Positions 8,403 through 16,464 of a stretch of 64,000 nt of DNA are shown here, piece after piece (the first letter of the stretch is position 1; each line of letters opens with the position of its first letter). This DNA comes from Lachnospiraceae bacterium (GTDB taxonomy: Bacteria > Bacillota > Clostridia > Lachnospirales > Lachnospiraceae), in NCBI GenBank assembly GCA_017536965.1, contig JAFWCK010000008.1, positions 1 through 64,000 on the forward strand, given 5' to 3'. The translations under genes were made by a program, and so were the position numbers. The notes beneath the pieces were generated by a model. The model did not search any database. It was not told where the DNA came from and saw only the letters and a program-made list of their open reading frames with translations.

Positions 8403-9236
8403 ATGGATAACTTCAAAAAGCCAAAAGTACAGGTAACTGAAGAAGACAAACAGAAAAGTTACTATAAGTACTACGAAAGAGAGTTAGCTCAGATCGATCC
8501 AGAAAAGGCTGGCAAAATCTTTGGGCCACCAATGAATCCGGTTGGACAGCTGGCATTCGTTGACAGAGCAAAGATCTTAGAGCCGGGCTTCGATGATGAG
8601 ATCGGCTACACCAGTGTACCGGATGGAACAGGATACATCTCTGATTGTACCTTTATTCCTGGCGGAACACCGGAAATGATCGACTGGTATTTTGCATGGA
8701 GAGGTCTGGATCCGTTAAGATTCACGATCATTAACCCAATGGAAAACATTGCTGCTTTATCTATGCAGTCAGTCATCTCAAGAGATCCTGACAGAACGAT
8801 TCAGGAGAAATACTGGGATACAACGCAGGAAATCAAGAGAATGGGCGTTATGGGTCCATTCGGACCTCCTAAGATTGATTATCTCAGCCTGAAATGCCCA
8901 TCAAGCGTTGGCTTTGATATGAGCAAGATCGGTCCGGATCAGGAAACCAAGACCCTTGTCTGCGGACGTAACTTTGCAGACGGCAACCCACCTAGCGCAG
9001 CACCTGACTACTTCGTTTGCCATCAGGTAAAAGAAACAGATGGCGGCGTCATCGTAAGAACCCGTATCTGGTATGGCTGGACAGTTATGTATGGTAACAA
9101 CTTCAAGTCTCTTCCAGACGGATTCATTATGCAGCCAATGGTAGCACAGGAACTTATGATCCAGAACGCTACTGAGTGGGCAAATGTTGCAGCTATCCTT
9201 CCGCAGCTTTATGCAGAAGAAAAAGATAATTTATAG
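8403..9236 (+). CDS. PhlG/phloretin-hydrolase-like protein A, predicted zinc histidines replaced
   Basis: The 277-residue protein belongs, by eye, to the DAPG hydrolase (PhlG) family, which includes phloretin hydrolase and cleaves a C-C bond between an acyl group and a phloroglucinol ring. Shared landmarks with the second copy at 12517 are GTPEMIDWYFAW, YWDT and the C-terminal ILPQLY. Compared with that copy, two of the four predicted zinc ligands differ: Arg100 where the other has His95, and Gln254 where it has His240. Glu135 and Glu258 are kept. It may therefore be metal-free, use another mechanism, or have a binding role. AAGGAGA precedes ATG 8403. It is first in an operon with the ferredoxin and flavoprotein. 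Confidence 0.8.
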   Translation: MDNFKKPKVQVTEEDKQKSYYKYYERELAQIDPEKAGKIFGPPMNPVGQLAFVDRAKILEPGFDDEIGYTSVPDGTGYISDCTFIPGGTPEMIDWYFAWRGLDPLRFTIINPMENIAALSMQSVISRDPDRTIQEKYWDTTQEIKRMGVMGPFGPPKIDYLSLKCPSSVGFDMSKIGPDQETKTLVCGRNFADGNPPSAAPDYFVCHQVKETDGGVIVRTRIWYGWTVMYGNNFKSLPDGFIMQPMVAQELMIQNATEWANVAAILPQLYAEEKDNL

Positions 9237-9249
9237 GAGGTGGAGTGAG

Positions 9250-9501
9250 ATGTTACATTGCAATAACAAAATTGAATACAATCCTGAAAATTGTGTCGGT
9301 TGTCAGTTATGCTACAAAGCTTGCTTCATCGACGTAATCAGATGGGATGCTGAAAAGAAACAGCCAATCTTCAAATATGTAGACGAGTGTGCACACTGCA
9401 GATACTGTCAGGCAATGTGCAAGAAGGGCTGCATCAAGGTAGTTATTGATTATAAGGGCATGAGCTACAGACAGAGCTTTGATATGTACCGCGCACAATA
9501 A
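9250..9501 (+). CDS. Two-cluster 4Fe-4S ferredoxin-like protein (AprB-like partner)
   Basis: The 83-residue protein has two cysteine sets, CVGCQLCYKAC and CAHCRYCQAMCKKGC, suited to two [4Fe-4S] clusters. I chose ATG 9250 because AGGAGGTGG sits just before it; an upstream in-frame start would overlap the previous gene with no ribosome binding site. It lies between the PhlG-like gene and an AprA-like flavoprotein, an order like aprBA. It probably passes electrons to or from that flavoprotein. Confidence 0.88.
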   Translation: MLHCNNKIEYNPENCVGCQLCYKACFIDVIRWDAEKKQPIFKYVDECAHCRYCQAMCKKGCIKVVIDYKGMSYRQSFDMYRAQ

Positions 9502-9511
9502 GGAGGTTAAT

Positions 9512-11173
9512 ATGGGACAGAATTATGAAGAAGTAAGAGACTCTGCTGATATCCTCATCGTTGGTGGTGGTATAGCCGGGCTCACAGCAGCAGTTGCTGC
9601 AAAAGAAAAGAATCCTGATGCAAGCGTCATCGTAGTTGAAAAACAGTTTGCCGGCTATGGCGGAAAAGCCAACAAGGGCGGCGGCGTTCTTCAGTACTTT
9701 GACCTTGAGCATATGAAACCGGAAGATTTCCTTCAGTACCATGTACATGCTGTAGGATGCTATCTTGGCGATCAGGATACAATGTTAAAATATGTCGCAA
9801 TGAACAATGAAATGATCGACCGTATGGAAGGCTGGGGAATTTCCATTCCGAAAGTTAAAATGCCAACAGGTCCTATGACCTTCATGTTCGGGATCGACCT
9901 TGACAGCTGCATCAAGATGACAGCAAGAGCTAAAAAGCTTGGCGTTAAGATTTATGACAAAGTTGCGATCTCAGACCTTCTGACTGACAATGGCAAGATC
10001 GCCGGCGCAGTCGGATACAGTCTTCTTGATGGCAAATTCTACATCTTCGAAGCAAAAGCAGTTATGATGGCTACAGGCAGCCAGAACTACAGAGTTTCCG
10101 AAATGTGGAGCAACGGCCGTGGCGATGGTATCGCTGCAGCATACAGAGCAGGCGCTCAGATGAGAAATACCGAGTTCGGTAACTTTGGACAGCTGTTCAG
10201 AAAAGAAAGCTTCCATGAGTGTGTATTCGGTGAGAACAATATGTACAACAAACTTGGCGAGAACGTAACCAAGAACTTCCGTAGATTCCCAGAGTCAGAT
10301 ATCAGCGCAACCGCTATTCGTGAGTGGTATGAGCAGATGTCTGAAGGCAAGGGACCTATCTACCTGCACATCCCACAGATGCGTGGCGGTGGCGGCGGAA
10401 TGATGGGCGAAGGACGTCCATACGGTCAGGCATTCTGGTCCATCCAGGGTGAAGGCGAAGAAGAGATGGATAAAGATATGGAAGTTGTTCCTGGCCTTGT
10501 TGGTGAGCAGTCACCAATCAGAGTCGATGGCAACATGGCAGCTTCTATTCCTGGTCTTTTCGCAGCTGGTGACTCCTGCTACTGCGGATCCGGCGCACCT
10601 GGCGCTGTTCCGGCACCTCCGGGACGTAACAGAGGTTCGGGTATCCTGAATGCAGTTTTCGCTGGTATCGTTGGCGGCGAGAGCATGGCTGAGTTTGTTA
10701 AGACAGCTGAGCAGAATAAGATCTGTGATGAGCAGGTTGCTAAGCTGAAAGCAGATGCATATGCTCCTCTGGAAAGAGAAGAAGGATGCACAGCAGTTGA
10801 CGTTATTGATATCGTTCAGGATATCATGTGCCCATGCGAGAACAGTATCATTATGTCTCAGCATCGTCTGGATATCTGCCTGAGAAAACTCGAAAGAGCA
10901 AAAGCTCTGGTACCGAAGATGAAAGCAAAAGACTTCCATGATATGTGCGACTGCCATGAGGCAGAAGCTATGGTTCTCTCCTGCGAGATGCATCTGAAAG
11001 CTGCTTCCATGAGACATGAGTCAAGAGGATGGTTCTTAAGAGAAGACTATCCACAGATGGATAATGAGAACTGGCTGAAATGGATCATCGTTCAGAATGA
11101 CAATGGCGAGATGAAACTCACCACAGAAGACGTTCCGATCGAGAAATATCCGGTACAGCCGCTGAAATTCTAA
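9512..11173 (+). CDS. FAD-dependent reductase, fumarate reductase/AprA-like flavoprotein
   Basis: This 553-residue protein has an N-terminal dinucleotide-binding fold (ILIVGGGIAGLTAA, about residues 13-26) and a C-terminal FAD-closing region (GLFAAGDSCYCGSG). The overall layout is that of the fumarate reductase/adenylylsulfate reductase flavoprotein group. A glycine-rich stretch, RGGGGGMMGEG, lies near residue 290. No signal peptide is seen. The start at ATG 9512 follows AAGGAGG. With the ferredoxin just upstream it forms a probable AprAB-like two-subunit enzyme. No sulfate reduction genes are in view, so the substrate is more likely an aromatic or polyphenol intermediate (inference). Confidence 0.82.
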   Translation: MGQNYEEVRDSADILIVGGGIAGLTAAVAAKEKNPDASVIVVEKQFAGYGGKANKGGGVLQYFDLEHMKPEDFLQYHVHAVGCYLGDQDTMLKYVAMNNEMIDRMEGWGISIPKVKMPTGPMTFMFGIDLDSCIKMTARAKKLGVKIYDKVAISDLLTDNGKIAGAVGYSLLDGKFYIFEAKAVMMATGSQNYRVSEMWSNGRGDGIAAAYRAGAQMRNTEFGNFGQLFRKESFHECVFGENNMYNKLGENVTKNFRRFPESDISATAIREWYEQMSEGKGPIYLHIPQMRGGGGGMMGEGRPYGQAFWSIQGEGEEEMDKDMEVVPGLVGEQSPIRVDGNMAASIPGLFAAGDSCYCGSGAPGAVPAPPGRNRGSGILNAVFAGIVGGESMAEFVKTAEQNKICDEQVAKLKADAYAPLEREEGCTAVDVIDIVQDIMCPCENSIIMSQHRLDICLRKLERAKALVPKMKAKDFHDMCDCHEAEAMVLSCEMHLKAASMRHESRGWFLREDYPQMDNENWLKWIIVQNDNGEMKLTTEDVPIEKYPVQPLKF

Positions 11174-11260
11174 TTTCAAACAATTCAACAGAATTTGTTG
11201 GGTGACGCGGGAGTGATCCCGCGTTACCCAATAAATATAAAAAAAAGGAGAAAACGAAAT

Positions 11261-12232
11261 ATGGGAAACAAAGTATGTGAAACATTAGGCATTGAATATC
11301 CTGTTATTTCCGGTGCAATGGCATGGACCTCCATGGCTCCATTGGTTGGTGCTGTTTCTGCAGCAGGCGGACTCGGAACATTAGGCAGTGGATTTATGCC
11401 GAAGGAAATCATCTTAGGACAGATGGATGCAGTACGTAAAATGACAGATAAGCCATTTGCTGCAAACCTGTTCCTGGATCCAAGCCCGATGCTGGAAGTT
11501 GGCGTTTCCGCTATTTTGGAAGGCAAACCGGCAGTTGCTTATATCGACAGCCTGAACCTTCTTCAGTATGACTTTACAAAAGAGCACTATGACAAATTCC
11601 ATGAGGCTGGAATCAAAGTCGTAGCAAAGATCAACTATCTGGAAGATGCTATCGTAGCTGCAAAGGCAGGTGCTGATGTCATCATCACAAAGGGATTTGA
11701 AGGCGGCGGCCATGTAACAAAGGTCAGCGCACGTGTCCTTCTGGCAGAAGTTGTAGAAGCTAATTTAGGTATTCCGATCGTTGCTTCCGGCGGTATTGCT
11801 ACCCCGAGACAGGCAGCTGGTCTTACCGTTCAGGGTGCTGATGGTATTGAAATGGGTACCGCATTCATGGCTACTCAGGAATGCCCAATCCATCCAAACT
11901 GCAAACAGGCTATCGTTGACGCAATTGATAGAGATATCGTTGCATGCGGACAGTCTACAGGAGAGCCAAGCTGGCAGATCACCAACCCACTGGCTCAGGA
12001 AATGCTCAAGATCGAAGCAGATCTTCCATGGGATGAAGCAAAAGGCAAGATTCAGGAAATGTCGATGGGATCTCTTCGTGCTGCAGCAATGGAAGGTGAC
12101 AGAGAAAAAGGCGCTGTCCTTGCAGGACAGGTTGTCGGCCTGATTCATGATATCCCTCCAGTAGCAGACAGAATCGTGAAATTCTGCAACGAGTGGGAAG
12201 AGCTCCTGAAGAAGGATTATTCTTTATTCTAA
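11261..12232 (+). CDS. NAD(P)H-dependent flavin oxidoreductase, nitronate monooxygenase/FabK-like
   Basis: The 323-residue TIM-barrel protein has the family signatures: N-terminal PVISGAMAWTSMAPLVGAVS, central ITKGFEGGGH and PIVASGGIATPRQ with GADGIEMGTAF. These FMN enzymes include nitronate monooxygenase and enoyl-ACP reductase FabK. In a strict anaerobe a reductase role is more plausible than oxygenation. The start ATG 11261 follows AAAAGGAG. It lies within the polyphenol module, so reduction of a C=C bond in an aromatic-derived substrate is one option. This is not proven. Confidence 0.85.
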   Translation: MGNKVCETLGIEYPVISGAMAWTSMAPLVGAVSAAGGLGTLGSGFMPKEIILGQMDAVRKMTDKPFAANLFLDPSPMLEVGVSAILEGKPAVAYIDSLNLLQYDFTKEHYDKFHEAGIKVVAKINYLEDAIVAAKAGADVIITKGFEGGGHVTKVSARVLLAEVVEANLGIPIVASGGIATPRQAAGLTVQGADGIEMGTAFMATQECPIHPNCKQAIVDAIDRDIVACGQSTGEPSWQITNPLAQEMLKIEADLPWDEAKGKIQEMSMGSLRAAAMEGDREKGAVLAGQVVGLIHDIPPVADRIVKFCNEWEELLKKDYSLF

Positions 12233-12309
12233 AATAGTTTAAATTTTTCTCACGGAGTACAACATTGATCAATAAGGAAGTAAGCATAAAAATACTGAAA
12301 TAAAGCAAA

Positions 12310-12367
12310 GTCAAGGCCGGAATATGGCTGCGTCGTTTAATACCGTGGCTGTATTACCGGTTTTGAC
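12310..12367 (+). other. Intergenic RNA hairpin
   Basis: GTCAAGGCCGG (12310-12320) pairs with CCGGTTTTGAC (12357-12367), an 11-bp stem with two G-T pairs. It lies between the NMO-like gene and the second PhlG-like gene. There is no clean T-run, so it may be a weak terminator or an RNA-stability element. Confidence 0.4.
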
Positions 12368-12516
12368 ATTTTCCTTTAAAATCCGTCAAGTGTCATTCCG
12401 TAGAAATTTTAAATCAGTTTTTGGTAATTTTTTTTATAGTAATTTTGCACAAATTGCTCTATAATTACACTTGATATTCATTTCACTTTTAACAAGTGAC
12501 GGAGGATAATAAATAC

Positions 12517-13323
12517 ATGGGTATCGAAATTACAGAAGAATTGAAGAATCACCCGTTGTATAAATATTATGAACTGCCGATCAAGCCAGTCCCGGAGGAT
12601 GTGGCTGCTAAGATCATGTCATTCAAATATGATAATGAAAATGGTCTTAATATCGCAGATATCAACAGAATGTTTGACGACGGATATCTTCCATGTGAGT
12701 TTGGCCTGTTCAAGTGTCCGGATGGCGGATCCATTATGGCAAACCTGACAGATATGCCTGGTGTTACACCGGAAATGTTTGACTGGTGGTTTGCATGGCA
12801 TGGACTGGATACATTCCGCTATGTGATCTGGGACAAGGATGACCATTACTACTGTCAGAGTCAGAGCATAAAGAAAAACCTGGATTCCAGTCTTTCCATG
12901 AAAGAGCGTTACTGGGATACATGGCATGATATTAAAGAAGCACTGGCTGACGGACAACCGCCGGTCCCGGTCAAACTTCATTTTGTTCATCCTACAGAAG
13001 TAGGATTTGATCCGGAAAAATTAAAAGATTTCAAAGGCACGATCGTCTGCACACCGGCACCGGCCATCATGATCCATTTCCTGCGGCCGACGGCAACTGG
13101 CAGCGAACTCAGAACCCGTTTCTATATGGGTTATATGAACGGTCCTGATGGCAAACCGGTTCCAATGCCGGAAGGCGCAGGCCCGCAGATGCCGGATGAG
13201 ATCAAAGAAATGATGGGACGTTCCATGCTGATGCATAACGTAAAAGAATTTACCCATCTGGCTGAGATTCTTCCGGATCTTTATAACGAATTTAAGGACA
13301 ACTTCACAGTTGGTCTTAAATAA
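12517..13323 (+). CDS. PhlG/phloretin-hydrolase-like protein B, zinc site intact
   Basis: The 268-residue protein is a second member of the DAPG/phloretin hydrolase family. It keeps the expected 2-His/2-Glu zinc set: His95 in WFAWHGLD, Glu130 in KERYWDT, and His240 and Glu244 in MHNVKEF (PhlG uses two His and two Glu, as I recall). Known relatives hydrolyse 2,4-diacetylphloroglucinol, or phloretin to phloroglucinol and 3-(4-hydroxyphenyl)propionate. I chose ATG 12517 because GGAGG (12501-12505) precedes it; an upstream GTG would lie before this site. An MFS transporter gene follows 53 bases later. It is the better candidate for real hydrolase activity. Confidence 0.85.
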   Translation: MGIEITEELKNHPLYKYYELPIKPVPEDVAAKIMSFKYDNENGLNIADINRMFDDGYLPCEFGLFKCPDGGSIMANLTDMPGVTPEMFDWWFAWHGLDTFRYVIWDKDDHYYCQSQSIKKNLDSSLSMKERYWDTWHDIKEALADGQPPVPVKLHFVHPTEVGFDPEKLKDFKGTIVCTPAPAIMIHFLRPTATGSELRTRFYMGYMNGPDGKPVPMPEGAGPQMPDEIKEMMGRSMLMHNVKEFTHLAEILPDLYNEFKDNFTVGLK

Positions 13324-13376
13324 AAATCAGGGTGCTCACTTTACGAGCAAATAAAAAAAGGAGGTAATATATTTTT

Positions 13377-14840
13377 ATGGACGTAATGGACACAAAACCA
13401 AAAAAAGACTCATTGTACAATTTCGGCTTCCGTGGATGGATTCTTGTAATCTACCAGGCAATCGGATATGCAGTTTACACGGCTTTAACTAACTATCCGT
13501 CAAACGTCATGTCCCAGTACTATGGTGGTGCAACAACTTCCACATTGATGTCCCTGATTGGTACACCGCTTGGATTCGTTATCAATTATCTGATCCTTGC
13601 TCCGAATGTAGGTAAGGTTAAGAGCTGGAAGAAGGTTGCTCTGACCTGCTTTATCATTGGTCTGTGCGCATCTGTATTGATCATGATCATTCCACCTGCA
13701 GAAGATACAAGCAAGATCAACTGGTTATGGGCATTTGCATACCTGATCAATAACACATGTATGTCCTACGGCGGATGTTCCTTCACAACGTACATCGTTG
13801 GTAACTGGTTCCCGAGGAAGAGAGGTATCGTTATGGGTATTTCCACAATGGCATTCCCTATCGTTACCGGTATCTGCCTCTCCCTGTTCATGACCGTTTA
13901 CTACGGAGCACTGGGAAGAACCGGAAGCATGGTAAAAGCAAACTTCATCGCTTTCGCTCCATGGTGGGCACTGGCTATCATTGGTATCATCCTCTTCTCG
14001 ATTTTCATCAAAGACTATCCGGAGATGGTTGGATGCTATCGTGATAATGACCCGACCTTCACCAAAGAACAGGCTTTGGAAATCATGATGAAGGAGATCG
14101 AAAACAGAAGAACTTCCGTTTGGAAACGTAAAGTTATCTGGGGCTGCCTTGACTGGTACATGATCTCCCTGCCAGCAGGTTGGTTGCTGTCATGCGCTAT
14201 GGCTTACATGGTACAGGTTATCCCTGTCCTGTTCTCTTATGGCCCGGCTCTGGATGTTCTGGCTGTTCCGGGATTCGCATTAATGAGCAGTGGTGCTAAT
14301 GCCGTTCTGTTCGGACTTGCAATCTTCGCATTGTTCGGCAGCTGGTACCTGGGTGTCATCGACTCCAAGTATGGTCCAAAGACTGCAATCTTTATTACAT
14401 CTTTAGTCATGCTTGTATCTGGTATCTTAGGTATGATCCACAACATCATCTGCACTGTTGCAGCAACCTGGTTACTCGGATTGTTCATGGGTGCAGCTTC
14501 GAACTTCGGTCTTTCCGCAGTCGTCCGTTACTGGAGAGGTGAAGACTTCCAGGCAGTTATGACTGGTGCTCCTCCGGTTGGTATGGTTGTTTCCGCTCCG
14601 CTGTCCTACGTTATGGCAGCTCTTGGAAAAGTTAACTATGACTATGCATTCTTACTGATTGCTATCCTGGCAGTTGTCTGCGCAGTCATGAACAGAATCT
14701 TCAATGAGAGACGTCTGTATGACTACGACAAGAAACTTCGTATTGCCGCTGGCAAAGAGCCTGACAACGTACTCTATGACCGTATTGGAATGGAGAAACG
14801 TCAGAGAGAAGCTATGAAAGCTATGAGAGCAGCTAAATAA
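13377..14840 (+). CDS. MFS transporter, oxalate/formate antiporter (OFA)-like
   Basis: The 487-residue protein has about 12 hydrophobic segments and the MFS loop GNWFPRKRGIVMGIS, typical of OFA and monocarboxylate-type carriers. A strong AAGGAGG site precedes ATG 13377, and a terminator follows the gene. Placed right after a PhlG-type hydrolase, it could import an aromatic substrate or export an acid product such as a phenylpropionate. The substrate is unknown. Confidence 0.88.
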   Translation: MDVMDTKPKKDSLYNFGFRGWILVIYQAIGYAVYTALTNYPSNVMSQYYGGATTSTLMSLIGTPLGFVINYLILAPNVGKVKSWKKVALTCFIIGLCASVLIMIIPPAEDTSKINWLWAFAYLINNTCMSYGGCSFTTYIVGNWFPRKRGIVMGISTMAFPIVTGICLSLFMTVYYGALGRTGSMVKANFIAFAPWWALAIIGIILFSIFIKDYPEMVGCYRDNDPTFTKEQALEIMMKEIENRRTSVWKRKVIWGCLDWYMISLPAGWLLSCAMAYMVQVIPVLFSYGPALDVLAVPGFALMSSGANAVLFGLAIFALFGSWYLGVIDSKYGPKTAIFITSLVMLVSGILGMIHNIICTVAATWLLGLFMGAASNFGLSAVVRYWRGEDFQAVMTGAPPVGMVVSAPLSYVMAALGKVNYDYAFLLIAILAVVCAVMNRIFNERRLYDYDKKLRIAAGKEPDNVLYDRIGMEKRQREAMKAMRAAK

Positions 14841-14868
14841 AAATTCCATCTAAATTGATCCAATTTTT

Positions 14869-14902
14869 CTCGCCTCTGTGTAACAACAGAGGCGAGTTTT
14901 TT
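14869..14902 (+). terminator. Intrinsic terminator after the MFS gene
   Basis: CTCGCCTCTG and CAGAGGCGAG form a 10-bp stem followed by six T. Confidence 0.9.
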
Positions 14903-14920
14903 GGGCGAAAGGAGGAGCGC

Positions 14921-14986
14921 AACCGAAGAAAAAGTTTCACTACACTTGTGCTCGCACAGAAGAGTAGTGAAGCTTTTTCTTCGGTT
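14921..14986 (+). repeat. Long imperfect inverted repeat
   Basis: AACCGAAGAAAAAG (14921 on) pairs with CTTTTTCTTCGGTT (ending 14986), and the inner arms TTCACTAC and GTAGTGAA extend the stem to over 20 bp. It lies in the 427-base gene-free stretch 14841-15266. No coding sequence is apparent in that stretch; it holds hairpins, a repeat pair and the next promoter. Confidence 0.75.
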
Positions 14987-14992
14987 ATGGTC

Positions 14993-15028
14993 CGGAAACG
15001 GACAGCGAGCGTTAGCGAGCTGCGCTCC
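14993..15028 (+). repeat. Hairpin repeat copy 1
   Basis: It begins CGGAAACGGACAGCGAGCGT and is followed by TAGCGAGCTGCG. A nearly identical copy lies at 15094-15131. The sequence is self-complementary in parts (CAGC/GCTG). Confidence 0.75.
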
Positions 15029-15093
15029 GATATCATAAAAGAATTAATGCAATGTTACGACAAGTTTCCGTAGTTGATAATTATTATATAAAG

Positions 15094-15131
15094 CGGAAAC
15101 GGACAGCGAGCGTCAGCGAGCTGCGTTTCCG
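15094..15131 (+). repeat. Hairpin repeat copy 2
   Basis: This second copy is closed by GGAAACG and CGTTTCC, a perfect 7-bp outer stem. It differs from copy 1 mainly by one base in the loop region and by its 3' end. Confidence 0.75.
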
Positions 15132-15140
15132 ACAAAGCAC

Positions 15141-15196
15141 CTGAATGACCTCATTTATTTTTTTTGCTATTGTTTTATAGGCAAAAAGTGTATGAT
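15141..15196 (+). promoter_or_regulatory. Promoter of the URO-D-like gene with GAATGACCTCATT operator
   Basis: CTGAATGACCTCATT (15141-15155) is followed 35 bases later by TATGAT (15191-15196). No good -35 box is present at 17 bases, which suggests activator dependence. The operator matches the one upstream of the PhlG-like operon. Confidence 0.7.
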
Positions 15197-15266
15197 TTAA
15201 TTGTGTATGCAGATCATTTCTAATTAGTCTTTCATTTTTAAAATTCTATATATAGGAGGATAGGGT

Positions 15267-16289
15267 ATGTCTAAGTTAACAGAAAAAGAAAACTTTATGA
15301 TGATGTTTGACGGCAAGATTCCAGAGTGGATTCCACGTCTTATTCTGGCACCAGTCAAAGACCTGGAAGAAGTACCTGCCACAGCAGGCATTGGACCGGG
15401 CTTTTTAATGGGTGCAAGAATGAAACCGCCACACAAAGATATCTGGGGTGTAGAGTATATCACCACCAAAGAAGCAGCCGGAGCAATGATCCCAAAAACA
15501 TGGGACTTCATTCTTGATGATGTCACAAAATGGCGTGATGTTATCAAAGCCCCGTCGCTTGAAGGCTTTGATTGGGAACAACTTTGCAAACAAGACATCG
15601 AGAGATTTAAAGTAGACAGAAATCAGACCGCACTTTCCATGAATGTCAGCGGCGGATACTTCCAATTATTAATGGCCTTTATGGGATTCACAGAAGGTCT
15701 TTGCGCATTATTTGATGAGCCGGAAGCCTGCCACGAACTCTTTGAGTATTTGTCCGATTTTTACTGTACGATCATTGAGAACACCATCGATTACTATAAA
15801 CCGGACATCTTTAATATTACTGATGATACAGCAGCATGGGGAAACCCATTTGTTTCATTGGATATGTTCCGTGAATACTTCCTGCCACTTTATGACAGAG
15901 AAGCAAAATTTGCCCGCGACAGAGGCATTCCGATTTCTTATCACAACTGCGGGAAATGCGAGATCTTCATGGAAGATATGTATAACATCGGTGTTCGTTC
16001 CTGGAATCCTGCACAGATCTGCAATGACCTGGACGGCATTCAGGAAAAATACGGCAACAGCCTGATCCTGAACGGATGCTGGGATGTGGAGAAAGTCACA
16101 AATCCTAACATGAGTGATGATGACATTTATGAATATCTGCTGGATATTGCAAATAAGAGAGCAAAGAACGGCGGATTCTGCTTCCTTGCAACGATCCTGA
16201 TTCCAGAGGGTGAAGCAGAGCGAATGAATCATGTTAACGATGTCGTAAACAAGAGCATCATCAAGATCGGACACGAATTTTACAAATAA
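15267..16289 (+). CDS. URO-D-like methyltransferase family protein
   Basis: The 340-residue protein resembles the uroporphyrinogen decarboxylase/MtaA superfamily. It has YHNCGKCE with His226, Cys228 and Cys231, similar to the HxC zinc-binding motif of corrinoid methyltransferases rather than true HemE. Relatives move methyl groups from corrinoid proteins in the metabolism of methanol, methylamines and methoxylated aromatics. No corrinoid protein or MtvB-like partner is in view. GGAGG precedes ATG 15267. Shared promoter architecture with the PhlG-like operon links it to polyphenol use. O-demethylation of methoxylated flavonoids is a reasonable guess. Confidence 0.78.
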   Translation: MSKLTEKENFMMMFDGKIPEWIPRLILAPVKDLEEVPATAGIGPGFLMGARMKPPHKDIWGVEYITTKEAAGAMIPKTWDFILDDVTKWRDVIKAPSLEGFDWEQLCKQDIERFKVDRNQTALSMNVSGGYFQLLMAFMGFTEGLCALFDEPEACHELFEYLSDFYCTIIENTIDYYKPDIFNITDDTAAWGNPFVSLDMFREYFLPLYDREAKFARDRGIPISYHNCGKCEIFMEDMYNIGVRSWNPAQICNDLDGIQEKYGNSLILNGCWDVEKVTNPNMSDDDIYEYLLDIANKRAKNGGFCFLATILIPEGEAERMNHVNDVVNKSIIKIGHEFYK

Positions 16290-16298
16290 AATACAGGT

Positions 16299-16355
16299 CT
16301 GAATGACCTCATAACATTATCAACTATTGTATCATCTCATTCTTTGATGTATTAT
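16299..16355 (+). promoter_or_regulatory. Third operator and promoter, upstream of the carboxylesterase
   Basis: CTGAATGACCTCATA (16299-16313) is followed by TTGTAT (16327-16332), 17 bases and TATTAT (16350-16355). The motif to -10 distance is 36 bases, against 35 at the other two sites. The -10 box lies in the loop of the overlapping terminator of the upstream gene. Confidence 0.65.
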
Positions 16356-16384
16356 AAAAACAAAGAAGAATGAGATGATTTTTT
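16331..16384 (+). terminator. Terminator after the URO-D-like gene
   Basis: ATCATCTCATTC (16331-16342) pairs perfectly with GAATGAGATGAT (16368-16379) and is followed by a T-run. The loop contains the -10 of the next promoter. Confidence 0.8.
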
Positions 16385-16464
16385 CTTTGGGGGATTTATA
16401 AAAAAGCAGTTTGTACAGGGCGGAAAGTCCTGTGCTATTTGCTTGGAGAAAGGAGACTTATTTT

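Noticed and set aside
9512..11173. True adenylylsulfate reductase AprA
   Set aside because: No sat, dsr or other sulfate genes are nearby and the context is aromatic metabolism. Only fold-level similarity is claimed.
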